Below, in pieces: positions 7,962 through 15,920 of a DNA stretch of 38,579 nt (positions within the stretch are counted from its first letter, which is position 1; the number at the start of each line of letters is the position of its first letter). The notes beneath the pieces were generated by a model. The model was given only the letters and a program-made list of their open reading frames with translations, did no database searches and had not been told where the DNA came from. The translations under genes were made by a program, and so were the position numbers. The DNA comes from Pseudomonadota bacterium (GTDB lineage: Bacteria; Pseudomonadota; Alphaproteobacteria; Rhizobiales; Rhizobiaceae), in contig JAFAGL010000124.1 of the NCBI GenBank assembly GCA_023422735.1, positions 1 to 38,579 on the forward strand. The letters run 5' to 3'.

Positions 7962-9041
7962 ATGAAAATGAAAAACACTATTCTTGCCGCTACACTCTGC
8001 GGCTTCACGGCACTCGGCACGATCGCCGCCTTGGCTCAAGGCAATGACAATCTTGTCGTCCTTTCACTGGGAGGCAGCTACCAGGAAGCGCAAAGCACGC
8101 ATTGGTTCAAGCCGTATGCTGCGGAGACCGGCGTGAACCTCACGGAAGCTGCCGGCTACAACTTCGCCAATCTGAGGGTAATGATCCAGTCCGGTAACGT
8201 CGAGGCGAATTTGGTGGACCTTACGGCGCACTCGCTTAACGCGCTTGCTGGCGATGGGCTTCTGGAGCCGATCGATTGGTCCGCTCTTCCCGAGAGTTGC
8301 ACTACCGGCATTCCAGAGGAAGTGCGCCACGAATACGCATTCCCGACGATCCAGTGGGCAATGGTTCTGGCTTACAATACAGAGACTTATCCGGAAGGGC
8401 CTAAGGATTGGAGCGACTTCTGGGATACAAACGCGTTTCCGGGCAAGCGTGGTTCCATCGGCGCAACGAATCCGCCGACCGAGCAGGCAACACAGGCCAT
8501 CAACCCAGACCTTGAAAATCTCTATCCATTCGACATCGAAGCAAGCTTCGCAAAGATCGCGGAGTTGGGAAACGACATCACATTTTCGGATGGTTACGCA
8601 CAGGTGGTGCAATTCTTCGCTGATGGTGAAGTCGATATGATCATTATCCCCAATGGTCGCGTTGTGCCGCTTATCAAGAGCGGTGTGCCGGTGGCGATCC
8701 AGTGGAACCAGCATCTTCGCTACGCGCAGTACCTTGCAATTCCAAAGGGTGCAGCCAATGCCGGGGCGGCAATGAATTTCCTCAGCTGGGCATGCCAGCC
8801 GGAAATTGTCGCTAGATTGGCAGAACCGCTGAATTACGGCCCCATAAACAGCGACGCATATGCTTTCGTCCCGGAAGAAATCGTTCCTCTCCTGCCGGGT
8901 AGCCCCTCCATCGCCGAGCAGGGGCGGTTGTCGAACTCGGTCTGGATGGGCGAACATCGCCAAGACATCGCCAAGACATCGCACGCGGCTGGGCACGGTT
9001 GGCAGTGCGCTGATCATGGCCAGTTCCGTATCAAGCGTTAA
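7962..9041 (+). CDS. PotD-like periplasmic binding protein with altered C-terminus
   Basis: A 359-residue extracellular solute-binding protein of the spermidine/putrescine (PotD/PotF) type. It has a signal peptide (residues 1 to about 25, ending ALAQ), an opening strand 'LVVLSLGGSYQEA', and 'WAMVLAYNTETYP' and 'FFADGEVDMIIIPNG' blocks found in this family. The ATG at 7962 follows AAGGGG. Near 8955-8976 an 11-bp unit (CATCGCCAAGA) is repeated in tandem, which shifts the frame. With one copy removed the protein would be 346 residues, ending 'DIARGWARLAV-R' at TGA 9011-9013, immediately before the permease ATG at 9016. As written, the last residues are aberrant and run into the permease gene. 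Ligand unknown; polyamine import is only a family guess. Confidence 0.85.
   Translation: MKMKNTILAATLCGFTALGTIAALAQGNDNLVVLSLGGSYQEAQSTHWFKPYAAETGVNLTEAAGYNFANLRVMIQSGNVEANLVDLTAHSLNALAGDGLLEPIDWSALPESCTTGIPEEVRHEYAFPTIQWAMVLAYNTETYPEGPKDWSDFWDTNAFPGKRGSIGATNPPTEQATQAINPDLENLYPFDIEASFAKIAELGNDITFSDGYAQVVQFFADGEVDMIIIPNGRVVPLIKSGVPVAIQWNQHLRYAQYLAIPKGAANAGAAMNFLSWACQPEIVARLAEPLNYGPINSDAYAFVPEEIVPLLPGSPSIAEQGRLSNSVWMGEHRQDIAKTSHAAGHGWQCADHGQFRIKR
8955..8976 (+). repeat. 11-bp tandem duplication causing a frameshift
   Basis: CATCGCCAAGA occurs twice in a row, followed by a third partial CATCGC. Eleven bases are not a multiple of three, so the copy number decides the reading frame of the binding protein's C-terminus. 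One copy restores a natural family-like ending and tight coupling with the next gene. Confidence 0.85.
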
Positions 9042-9927
9042 GGGGACAGGCGCTGCCGCGCCTCTCCGTGCCACGGAGAGCACTCGAAAGAAGCGCGACA
9101 AGGGAAGCTTCCCGACCTTTATCTGGCCGGTGATCGTCTTTTATGCCTTGTTCTTTGGATATCCTCTGGGCCGCATCTTCTGGCAGAGCGTCACTGACAA
9201 CGGAACGTTCACGCTCGCGGGTTTTGAGATATTCCTGGAAGAACCCGCCTATTGGGCGGTTCTCGCCTATACCGGCATCCTCGGTCTCATTACACTTTCC
9301 ATCACACTTTTCTGCGGCTATGCGGTCGCCTACTGGTTGACGAAGCTGCAGAAAAATTGGGCCATCATGATGATGGCCTTCGTTCTAGTTCCCTTCTGGT
9401 CGTCCGGTCTCGTGTGCACCTATGCGTGGCTCGTCATACTGGGTCGGCGGGGGATCGTGAACACAACTCTCACGGATTGGGGACTGATAGATACCCCGAT
9501 TGCCTTTATTGGCACGCATACGGCTGTGATCTTCGCTCTCGCCTACTATCTGCTGCCGTACATGATCCTGTCTATCTATTCGGTGATGAATGGCATCGAC
9601 CGCAATCTAACGCTCGGTGCCCAAAATCTGGGGGCAAGCCCATGGGCGTCGTTCCGGCACGTATTCTTTCCTTTGACGCGTCCAGGAATTCTTGCCGGCT
9701 GCTATATCGTCTTCATGCTGGGTATCGGCATGTATATCACGCCGGCGATGCTGGGTGGTCCCGATCAAACGACGTTGCCACTTATGATCGCCATTCAGAT
9801 CAACGAGGCGATGGACTGGACGTTTGCCGCTACCTTGTCCGTAATCCTGCTGCTGGTCACCGGCGCGTTGCAACTGGGGGCCAACCGTTTTCTCGATTTT
9901 GAACGTCTTTGGGGAGGGGCAAGATGA
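9016..9927 (+). CDS. PotB-like ABC transporter permease
   Basis: A 303-residue inner-membrane permease of the binding-protein-dependent type. Hydrophobic segments are visible at about residues 37-55, 83-105, 115-140, 165-185, 215-240 and 265-290. The EAA loop, which docks on the ATPase, reads 'NLTLGAQNLGASPWASFRHV' with the following 'PLTRPGI'. The ATG at 9016 lies 2 nt after the stop expected for the undamaged binding protein, and the gene ends in ATGA overlap with the second permease. The frame is intact even though its partners are damaged. A longer frame extends back to 8860, but that part overlaps the binding protein and does not look like a permease. Confidence 0.85.
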   Translation: MASSVSSVKGTGAAAPLRATESTRKKRDKGSFPTFIWPVIVFYALFFGYPLGRIFWQSVTDNGTFTLAGFEIFLEEPAYWAVLAYTGILGLITLSITLFCGYAVAYWLTKLQKNWAIMMMAFVLVPFWSSGLVCTYAWLVILGRRGIVNTTLTDWGLIDTPIAFIGTHTAVIFALAYYLLPYMILSIYSVMNGIDRNLTLGAQNLGASPWASFRHVFFPLTRPGILAGCYIVFMLGIGMYITPAMLGGPDQTTLPLMIAIQINEAMDWTFAATLSVILLLVTGALQLGANRFLDFERLWGGAR

Positions 9928-10538
9928 CAAGAGGCAAAAGGTTCGACGTGGCGTCCGTGGCGCTCACCGCATTCTCCTGCATTGTACTCGGCATCCTGAT
10001 AGCACCGATCCTGATCATCTTTGCGGTTTCCTTCAACCCCACGGAGATGTTGAGCTTCCCGCCAACCTCGCTTTCGCTGCGATGGTACGAGGCCTATCTC
10101 AACGATCCGATTTGGATGAAGGCGACCCGGATCAGCGTCGTGGTGGCTTTCTTCACTGCTATACTGTCGTTGATCATCGGATTTGCGATCTCCGTTGCGC
10201 TTGTCCGGTATCGCTTCTTCGGAAAGACGGCATTGCGTATTCTGGTGATGAGCCCACCGATACTCCCCAAGATCATTATCGCGGTAGGTCTGTATTTTCT
10301 CTATGTGAGACTGCGCATCCTCGGCACTACCGGAGCATTGGTCGCGGCGCATTCGATCATCGCCATCCCCTACGTGGTTATGATCCTCACAGCGTCGCTC
10401 TACAGCTTCGACCGTCGCCTGGAATGGGCCGCTCGTTCTCTCGGATCTCCGCCGCTGAAAGCTCTCTGGCTGGTGACAATCCCGAACCTCAAGCCGGCGA
10501 TCTTTGGCGGAGGTCTGTTAAAGCCCCATCAATGTTGA
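9924..10538 (+). pseudogene. PotC-like ABC permease truncated at its 3' end
   Basis: The ATG at 9924 overlaps the previous stop. The protein has the expected N-terminal membrane segment, 'ISVVVAFFTAILSLIIGF', and an EAA loop 'EWAARSLGSPPLKALWLVTI' followed by 'PNLKPAIFGGG'. In complete PotC homologues about 50-60 more residues follow, with the last membrane helix. Here the similarity stops at about 10515 and the frame closes after a few unrelated residues ('LLKPHQC'). The breakpoint lies just before the promoter/operator region of the next operon. The protein lacks its final helix and is probably non-functional; the breakpoint may be a recombination junction. Confidence 0.8.
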
Positions 10539-10567
10539 CCCGCCAAGAAAACTATGTATCTCTAAAA

Positions 10568-10592
10568 AGAACATAGTTTCTCAATAAGAAAC
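10568..10592 (+). promoter_or_regulatory. Tripartite operator site 1, upstream of the TRAP operon
   Basis: AGAAC-ATA-GTTTC, seven bases, then GAAAC: the same layout as four other sites, with an imperfect first arm. It ends 19 nt before the ATG at 10612. TTGACC lies at 10535-10540. An additional larger inverted repeat overlaps it: AACTATGT at 10550-10557 and ACATAGTT at 10571-10578. Probably a repressor site at or just downstream of the promoter. Confidence 0.65.
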
Positions 10593-10611
10593 TTATCTTT
10601 GGGGGGAGATC

Positions 10612-11637
10612 ATGCAGGTACTTCGCGCGACTATAATTTTCGGCGCTATTGCTTTGGCTTGGGCGCCACATACCCCCGCACTAGCCCAATCTTCGGTTTC
10701 CCTGCGCGTAGGCGATGTCTACCCGCAGGGTCACTATATGGCCGAGGCGTTGGTGAAGCCCTGGATGGAAGAAGTTCAGGCACGGCTCGGCGATCGCGTA
10801 AGCCTGAGTTATTTTCCAGCTTCGCAGCTCGGAAAGGGACCGGACTTCCTGTCACTGACGCAGAGTGGTGTCGTCGATGTGGGTGTGATTGTGCCACCGT
10901 TGGTGCCGGAAAAGTTTCCGCTTTCGGCCGTGGCAGAGCTGCCCGGATCTTTCACCGAAGGCTGCCAGGGAACTCGCGCTTTTTGGAAACTGGCGCGTGA
11001 AGGCATTCTGAGGGACGAAGAATTCGAGCCTAATGGCATTCACCTGCTGCTGGCTCTCGTCCTGCCTCCGTATCAGCTCTTCAGCACCAAACCCGTAAGC
11101 GAGATCGGCGGTTTCGAGGGGCAGAAGCTTTATGCGACGGGCGGCGCAAAGGATCTTGCCGTGCGTGCAGTGAGAGCAGTGCCGATCCGTGTCGGCACGA
11201 GCGAGCTTTACGAGTCGCTTTCACGTGGCACCATCGACGGTGGGCTCATGGGCTATGGCACGGCATTATCCTACCGCGCGACTGAATATGCGAAGTTTGC
11301 GACCAAGGGAGAAAACTTCGGTAGCGGCGTCATCACCTATGGGATCAGCCTCGACAAGTGGAAATCCTTGCCCGAGGACGTCCGCACGGCCATGGACGAG
11401 GCGGGGGAGAAGGCTACTCAAGCCGCCTGCGCGAAGATCGACGCATCCGTTCCTGCGGACATGAAAAAGATGGAGGACGGCGGCGTCACACTGGTGGCTC
11501 TGCCGGATGGTGACCGTGCCAAGGTTGATGGCGCGCTTGCAGGCGTTGCCAAGCAATGGGCGGAGGAACTCGACAGCCGAGGCCGAAAGGGCACCGCAGT
11601 GCTGGACGCCTTCCGCACACAATTAGCGCACAAGTGA
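10612..11637 (+). CDS. dctP: TRAP transporter solute-binding protein (DctP family), first of a tandem pair
   Basis: A 341-residue periplasmic binding protein with signal peptide (residues 1-25, ending ALAQ) and a strong ribosome-binding site (GGGGGGAG) before the ATG. Family marks are 'SLSYFPASQLGKGPDFLSLTQ', 'ELYESLSRGTIDGG' and the C-terminal helical region. DctP proteins capture organic acids and hand them to the DctQM membrane pair. The next gene encodes a paralogue of exactly the same length with aligned blocks such as 'PLSAVAELPG' and 'YESLSRGT', so this is a tandem duplication that has diverged. It is the first gene of dctP-dctP-dctQ-dctM-iclR, behind operator site 1. The substrate is not known; one would guess a carboxylate handled by the enzymes encoded nearby. 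Confidence 0.9.
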   Translation: MQVLRATIIFGAIALAWAPHTPALAQSSVSLRVGDVYPQGHYMAEALVKPWMEEVQARLGDRVSLSYFPASQLGKGPDFLSLTQSGVVDVGVIVPPLVPEKFPLSAVAELPGSFTEGCQGTRAFWKLAREGILRDEEFEPNGIHLLLALVLPPYQLFSTKPVSEIGGFEGQKLYATGGAKDLAVRAVRAVPIRVGTSELYESLSRGTIDGGLMGYGTALSYRATEYAKFATKGENFGSGVITYGISLDKWKSLPEDVRTAMDEAGEKATQAACAKIDASVPADMKKMEDGGVTLVALPDGDRAKVDGALAGVAKQWAEELDSRGRKGTAVLDAFRTQLAHK

Positions 11638-11647
11638 GGACAGGCAG

Positions 11648-12673
11648 ATGAAATCAATCCTGCTTGCAAGCACCATGGCCCTTCTCGCCCCATGTGCGTT
11701 TACCGCTGCCTCGGCACAGGAAAGCATGACCCTTCGCGTTGCAGATCACTACGCCCCTAGCTCGCTGACCCGGCAGTACACCATCCAATACTTCATGGAT
11801 AAGGTGCAGGAGCGGGCCGGCGGGCGCGTTACGTTTCAGTATTTTCCAGCCGAGCAGTTGGGTAAGGCCCGCGACATGCTGACACTGACCCAGCAGCGCG
11901 TTGCGGATATCGGCCTGGTCGCCCCATCCTATGCACCTGAAAAGATGCCGCTATCGGCGGTTGCCGAATTGCCCGGGACCTATTCGAATTCATGCGAGGG
12001 CATGGCGGCCTATTGGAAGGTCGCGCATGAAGGACCGATCGCCGAGCGGGACTTCAAGGCCAACGGCATCAGGCCGCTGATCGTCTTCATGTTGGCACCC
12101 TATCAAATCGTCACAAAGAACCCGATTTCGCATGTCACAGAACTCGCGGGCCTGAAGCTGCGCTCGGGCGGCACAGCCCAGGACCAGACGATCACGGCGC
12201 TTGGCGCGGTTCCGGTTCGAATGAGCGGCGTCGAAGTCTACGAGTCACTAAGCCGTGGTACACTCGACGGTGCAGTGTTCCCGTTGCAGGCGATGATCGA
12301 TTTTCGGCTGTCCGAAGTACTCAAGGCAACGACGAAGGGCGCGAATTTCGGCGGTTTTGCAACCACTTATTCGATATCCGACGCAGCGTGGGAAAGCCTT
12401 CCGGAAGACCTGAAGCCAATCTTCCTCGAGGTTGCGGATGATACGATGCGTCATGCGTGCGAGGCTCTCGACGCCGACGATCGCGGCGAGGCCATCGACC
12501 GCCTGCAGGCTGCGGGCGTGTCCAGCGTCGAGCTTTCGCCCGACCTCTCCAAGGAGGTCACGGCAAAGCTCGAGAATGTCAGCCGCCAGTGGGCTGAAGG
12601 AATGGACCGTCAGGGAATGCCCGGCACGCAGATCTTGGGCAGCTACCTCTCAGCCCTTGGCAAGGGCGGCTGA
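11648..12673 (+). CDS. dctP: TRAP transporter solute-binding protein (DctP family), second of a tandem pair
   Basis: A 341-residue paralogue of the previous protein, starting 10 nt after its stop behind a GAGGACAGG site. The signal peptide ends ASAQ (about residue 25). Conserved blocks are 'TFQYFPAEQLGKARDMLTLTQ', 'PEKMPLSAVAELPGTY' and 'EVYESLSRGTLDGA'. The two proteins differ across the ligand-binding segments ('KLYATGGAKDL' against 'KLRSGGTAQDQ'), so they may bind different but related ligands and share one membrane component. The frame is intact. DctQ follows after 10 nt. Confidence 0.9.
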   Translation: MKSILLASTMALLAPCAFTAASAQESMTLRVADHYAPSSLTRQYTIQYFMDKVQERAGGRVTFQYFPAEQLGKARDMLTLTQQRVADIGLVAPSYAPEKMPLSAVAELPGTYSNSCEGMAAYWKVAHEGPIAERDFKANGIRPLIVFMLAPYQIVTKNPISHVTELAGLKLRSGGTAQDQTITALGAVPVRMSGVEVYESLSRGTLDGAVFPLQAMIDFRLSEVLKATTKGANFGGFATTYSISDAAWESLPEDLKPIFLEVADDTMRHACEALDADDRGEAIDRLQAAGVSSVELSPDLSKEVTAKLENVSRQWAEGMDRQGMPGTQILGSYLSALGKGG

Positions 12674-12683
12674 GCTTCGCGAC

Positions 12684-13250
12684 ATGACTCTGATCAAGTT
12701 CAACCGTGCAGTCGCGGCGATCGAGGAATTCCTGCTGAAACTAGCAGGGGCGGCGACCCTCATCATTATGATGATCGTTTCGGCCGACGTGTTCATGCGT
12801 TATTTAATGCATCGCCCGTTCAGCTGGTCATACGACCTCATCGGACTCAATCTGGTTCCGCTGGCCTTCTTCCTGGCGCTGTCCGCCACGTTCAGCCGAA
12901 ACACTCATATTTCGGTTGACATTCTATACCTTCGCTTCGCCGATCACTGGCAGCGGGTCGTTCGGATGGCGATTGCCATTTTGACTTTGCCGATGGCTGC
13001 CTGGATCGTCTGGCTCTCTGCCATCGACGCAGAACAGAGATGGGCTAAAAACGAAATCATCGCCGGCGTGGTTCGATGGCCGACCTGGATACCCGCCGCC
13101 ATCGTCACGGTCGGTTTCTTTATGCTCGCCCTGCGACTTGCGCTCGACCTGATCGCGCTAGTCCGAGCGTTGGTTGCGAACGATCCTGCCACGCCGGGCG
13201 AATCCGTTGAACGAACCCGTTCAGGTCATCGGGAGGTCGAGCCGCTATGA
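12684..13250 (+). CDS. dctQ: TRAP transporter small permease (DctQ)
   Basis: A 188-residue protein with four membrane helices at about residues 20-40, 50-70, 90-112 and 128-155. The family block 'VSADVFMRYLMHRPFSWSYDL' (given here as a family landmark) and 'NTHISVDIL' are present. DctQ joins DctM as the smaller membrane subunit of a sodium- or proton-driven importer. The ATG at 12684 is 10 nt after the second dctP; the reading frame is open further upstream but that part overlaps dctP. It ends in an ATGA overlap with dctM. Confidence 0.9.
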   Translation: MTLIKFNRAVAAIEEFLLKLAGAATLIIMMIVSADVFMRYLMHRPFSWSYDLIGLNLVPLAFFLALSATFSRNTHISVDILYLRFADHWQRVVRMAIAILTLPMAAWIVWLSAIDAEQRWAKNEIIAGVVRWPTWIPAAIVTVGFFMLALRLALDLIALVRALVANDPATPGESVERTRSGHREVEPL

Positions 13251-14533
13251 CTGCGCTTCTCGGTACCTTGGCCCTCTTCGCCCTGCTCGCCATCGGCATG
13301 CCGGTCGGGTTCGCCATGCTTATTGCGGGGGCCTTCGGGCTCTGGCTGTTCGGCGGAACGGGGTTGCTGGTCGGCTACCTGTCGACGACCCCTCTGGCCT
13401 CGGCCTCGTCGTTTGAGCTCATCACTGTGCCGATGTTCATCCTGATGGCGGAGTTCGTCATCCTGTCGGGGGTCGCGAACTCGCTCTTCGCCGCAGCTGC
13501 CACGTGGGTCGGCCGCACACGGGGCGGACTGGGCATCGCCACTGCGATCGCCGGTGCAGGCTTCGGTGCAATCTGCGGATCGAGTACTGCGTCGGCGGCC
13601 ACACTTTCGGCGACCAGCGTCCCAGCAATGCTCGAGCGGGGCTACGAGCCTAAGATGGCGACGGGTGTCGTCGCCATTTCCGGCACGCTGGCGATGCTGA
13701 TCCCGCCATCGATCGCGCTTGTCCTTTATGCGATCATCGCAGACCAGAATATCGGCGACCTTCTGATCGGCGGCGTGGTGCCGGGGATTGTCGTTACGAT
13801 TGCAATCGCGCTGACCGTCTATCTGCTTGCGTTGCGGCGGCCGGCATCCGCTCCGCGCGGTCCCGCCTACACGATGGGCGAGAAATTCGCCTCGCTGAAG
13901 GTTGCCGGACCTGTCCTCCTGCTCTTCATTGCGGTCACTGGTGTCATCTACATGGGTGTCGCGACGCCGACCGAGGCGTCGGCGCTGGGTGCGCTTGGGG
14001 CCCTCCTGATATGCCTTGCATACGGCAAACTGTCGTTTGCCGCGGTCACACAGGCAGTAACTCGCGCCGCTGCAACGACCTGTATGATCTTCCTAATCCT
14101 GATGGGTGCGAAGTTCTTCGGATACTTCTTTACGCTGACCCAGGTTACGCAAGACCTGATCGGCTTTGTCGACACACAGGGGCTTTCGCCAACGCTTGTG
14201 CTGCTGTTCGTGCTGGCCCTCTATTTCGTACTGGGTTGCTTTATGGATCAGGCGGCGATCCTGATCCTGACGGTTCCAGTCTTGCTGCCATTGATGGTGT
14301 CGCTCGGCTACGATCCTGTGTGGTTCGGTGTGGTGGTCATCGTCATGGCCGAAATCGGTCTCGTCACTCCACCGCTCGGCCTGAACGCTTTCGTCGTAGC
14401 CAAGTACACCAAACGTCCGCTTGGCGAAGTCTTCTCTGGGCTCTGGCCGCACATCTTCGCGCATCTGTTCGTCGTCGCGATGCTTTGCCTCTTCCCGCAA
14501 CTGGTGCTCTGGCTGCCGGGCCAGATGCGCTAA
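13247..14533 (+). CDS. dctM: TRAP transporter large permease (DctM)
   Basis: A 428-residue protein with about 11-12 membrane helices, normal length for DctM. Landmarks are 'ELITVPMFILMAEFVILSGV', 'GAICGSSTASAATLSATSVPAML', 'GTLAMLIPPSIALVLYAI', the conserved 'GVATPTEASALGALGA' and the C-terminal 'LVTPPLGLNAFVV'. It forms the transport path and, with the two upstream binding proteins and DctQ, completes the only undamaged TRAP system of the window. The start overlaps the dctQ stop, so expression is coupled. Confidence 0.93.
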   Translation: MTALLGTLALFALLAIGMPVGFAMLIAGAFGLWLFGGTGLLVGYLSTTPLASASSFELITVPMFILMAEFVILSGVANSLFAAAATWVGRTRGGLGIATAIAGAGFGAICGSSTASAATLSATSVPAMLERGYEPKMATGVVAISGTLAMLIPPSIALVLYAIIADQNIGDLLIGGVVPGIVVTIAIALTVYLLALRRPASAPRGPAYTMGEKFASLKVAGPVLLLFIAVTGVIYMGVATPTEASALGALGALLICLAYGKLSFAAVTQAVTRAAATTCMIFLILMGAKFFGYFFTLTQVTQDLIGFVDTQGLSPTLVLLFVLALYFVLGCFMDQAAILILTVPVLLPLMVSLGYDPVWFGVVVIVMAEIGLVTPPLGLNAFVVAKYTKRPLGEVFSGLWPHIFAHLFVVAMLCLFPQLVLWLPGQMR

Positions 14534-14583
14534 GCGGCTCGCGGGATGGTGTCTTTGCCGAACAAGTGGTCAGGAGAGGTCTG

Positions 14584-15372
14584 GTGAAGTCGCTCGACTC
14601 AGCGATGCGGGTGCTGATGACTTTCATGGCTGATCAAAAAAGCCTTGGCGTGATGGAGCTTGCAGAGCAGGTGAACCTGCCCAAGAGCCAGGTCTCTAAG
14701 ATCCTCGCCACGCTGCGAAATCACGGCCTGGTCGTGCAGGATGCTAACACCCGGCGCTATGCGGTCGGCATGCGCGCCTTTGCCTTGGGCGCGCGGTTCG
14801 TCAACTTCGATCCGCTGACGCGAGAGGCACTGCCGGTCATGCACGGGATCGTGCGCGATTCGGGACACAGCGCGCGCCTCTCGGTACGTGACGGCGACGA
14901 AATCCTCTACCTGATCGGCGTCGAAGGCCCCCAATTCTTCGATACCGGTTTTCGTGCAGGACGATGGCTTCCTTGGCACGGCTCGTCGGCGGGTCACATT
15001 CTCATGGGATATGTCCCCGACGGCGATCTCGACCGAATGCTTGGGTCGCGTCAGCTTGACCCTGTGACGCCCTTCACGACGGTCGATCCGGTCGCCTTGC
15101 GAAAGACGATCCATGCCTCGCATGCACGTGGCTACGATGTTCAGCGCAACGAGACGACGGTGGGGATCGCGACGATCGCGGTGCCCATCATCGGAAGCGA
15201 CGGTGACGCCATCGGCGCGCTCAGCCTCGTCTTCCCCGAACAGCATCTGCGCGCCGAGGACGAGCACACCCATGCTGCCCACTTGCATCAGGGCGCGCGC
15301 ACGATCTCGGTCCGGATGGGCAGCATGTCCTATCCGTTCGGCGCCGTGGAGGGTCGGCAGGGCACAAAATGA
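14584..15372 (+). CDS. IclR-family transcriptional regulator (first)
   Basis: A 262-residue regulator. The N-terminal winged helix-turn-helix (about residues 1-65) reads 'VMELAEQVNLPKSQVSKILATL', and the C-terminal effector domain (about 75-250) has 'ARLSVRDGDEILYL', 'PWHGSSAGHILMGY' and 'GIATIAVPIIG'. The GTG at 14584 follows AGGAGAGG, which decides the start; the frame is open further upstream within dctM. It is 50 nt after dctM and likely co-transcribed with the TRAP genes. It is clearly paralogous to the regulator at 20561, sharing 'QVSKILAT', 'FALG.RFVN' and a C-terminal 'RMG...YPFG' motif. It may read the TRAP substrate and act on the GAAAC-type sites. Confidence 0.92.
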   Translation: MKSLDSAMRVLMTFMADQKSLGVMELAEQVNLPKSQVSKILATLRNHGLVVQDANTRRYAVGMRAFALGARFVNFDPLTREALPVMHGIVRDSGHSARLSVRDGDEILYLIGVEGPQFFDTGFRAGRWLPWHGSSAGHILMGYVPDGDLDRMLGSRQLDPVTPFTTVDPVALRKTIHASHARGYDVQRNETTVGIATIAVPIIGSDGDAIGALSLVFPEQHLRAEDEHTHAAHLHQGARTISVRMGSMSYPFGAVEGRQGTK

Positions 15373-15417
15373 CTTTGGCCCGCCTTACGAATTTTAGTCG
15401 AGAAGAGGAGGACTACT

Positions 15418-15816
15418 GTGGACAACGAGGCAACGGAAGCCGTGGAAAAGGGCAAGGCTCATTTCATGGAGACATTGGGCAATCTGCCCGAACCAATTCG
15501 CGCCATGATGCAATATCTGCCGCACCATTTCGACGGCTACCTACGGTTTCGCGAAGCCGTCTACCGCACGCCCGACATGGGCGCTCACCTCGACACCAAA
15601 ACTAAGGAACTGCTTTACACGCTGCTGGATATCGTCACGGGCAATCTCGACGGTGCCAAAAACCATGGTCGCGCTGCGTGGAAGGCTGGCATGACCAGCG
15701 GCGAACTCGCCGAGGGCTGCATGGTCGTAATGCATGTCTGCGGCGTTACTACCTGGGGCAAGACGGGCTACCACGTGGTGGATTACATCGCGGAGTTGGA
15801 GAAGTCAGGCGCATAG
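15418..15816 (+). CDS. Carboxymuconolactone decarboxylase/AhpD-family protein
   Basis: A 132-residue, all-helical protein of the CMD fold. The core helix-turn-helix region reads 'DTKTKELLYTLLDIVTGNLDG' in its first part and 'NHGRAAWKAGMTSGELAEG' in the second, followed by 'MVVMHVCGVTTWGK'. The AhpD CxxC redox pair is absent, so peroxidase-partner activity is unlikely; a decarboxylase or lyase-type role on a catabolic intermediate is more in keeping with context. The start is GTG at 15418, behind a very good GAGGAGGA site. It follows iclR by 45 nt and ends before a hairpin at 15851-15882. The exact reaction is unknown. Confidence 0.82.
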   Translation: MDNEATEAVEKGKAHFMETLGNLPEPIRAMMQYLPHHFDGYLRFREAVYRTPDMGAHLDTKTKELLYTLLDIVTGNLDGAKNHGRAAWKAGMTSGELAEGCMVVMHVCGVTTWGKTGYHVVDYIAELEKSGA

Positions 15817-15850
15817 CGGACCGCGCGATGGTCGGGCTCTCCGAGGAGGC

Positions 15851-15882
15851 AGCTAGTCCGACGGAACATCGTCGGACTAGCT
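15851..15882. terminator. Perfect hairpin between convergent genes
   Basis: AGCTAGTCCGACG pairs with CGTCGGACTAGCT: a 13-bp perfect stem with the 6-nt loop GAACAT. It starts 35 nt after the CMD gene stop and lies between that gene and the convergent dctP gene ending at 15921. No T-run follows on either strand. It could serve as a bidirectional terminator or an RNA-stabilising hairpin. Confidence 0.6.
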
Positions 15883-15920
15883 TCCGAGCGGTCGACCCGC
15901 CCGCCCGGAATGATCGGTTC

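Noticed and set aside
8064..9101. Long minus-strand frame of 345 codons opposite the PotD-like gene
   Set aside because: It is antisense to a clear binding-protein gene, has cysteine-rich, composition-biased sequence and no family features.
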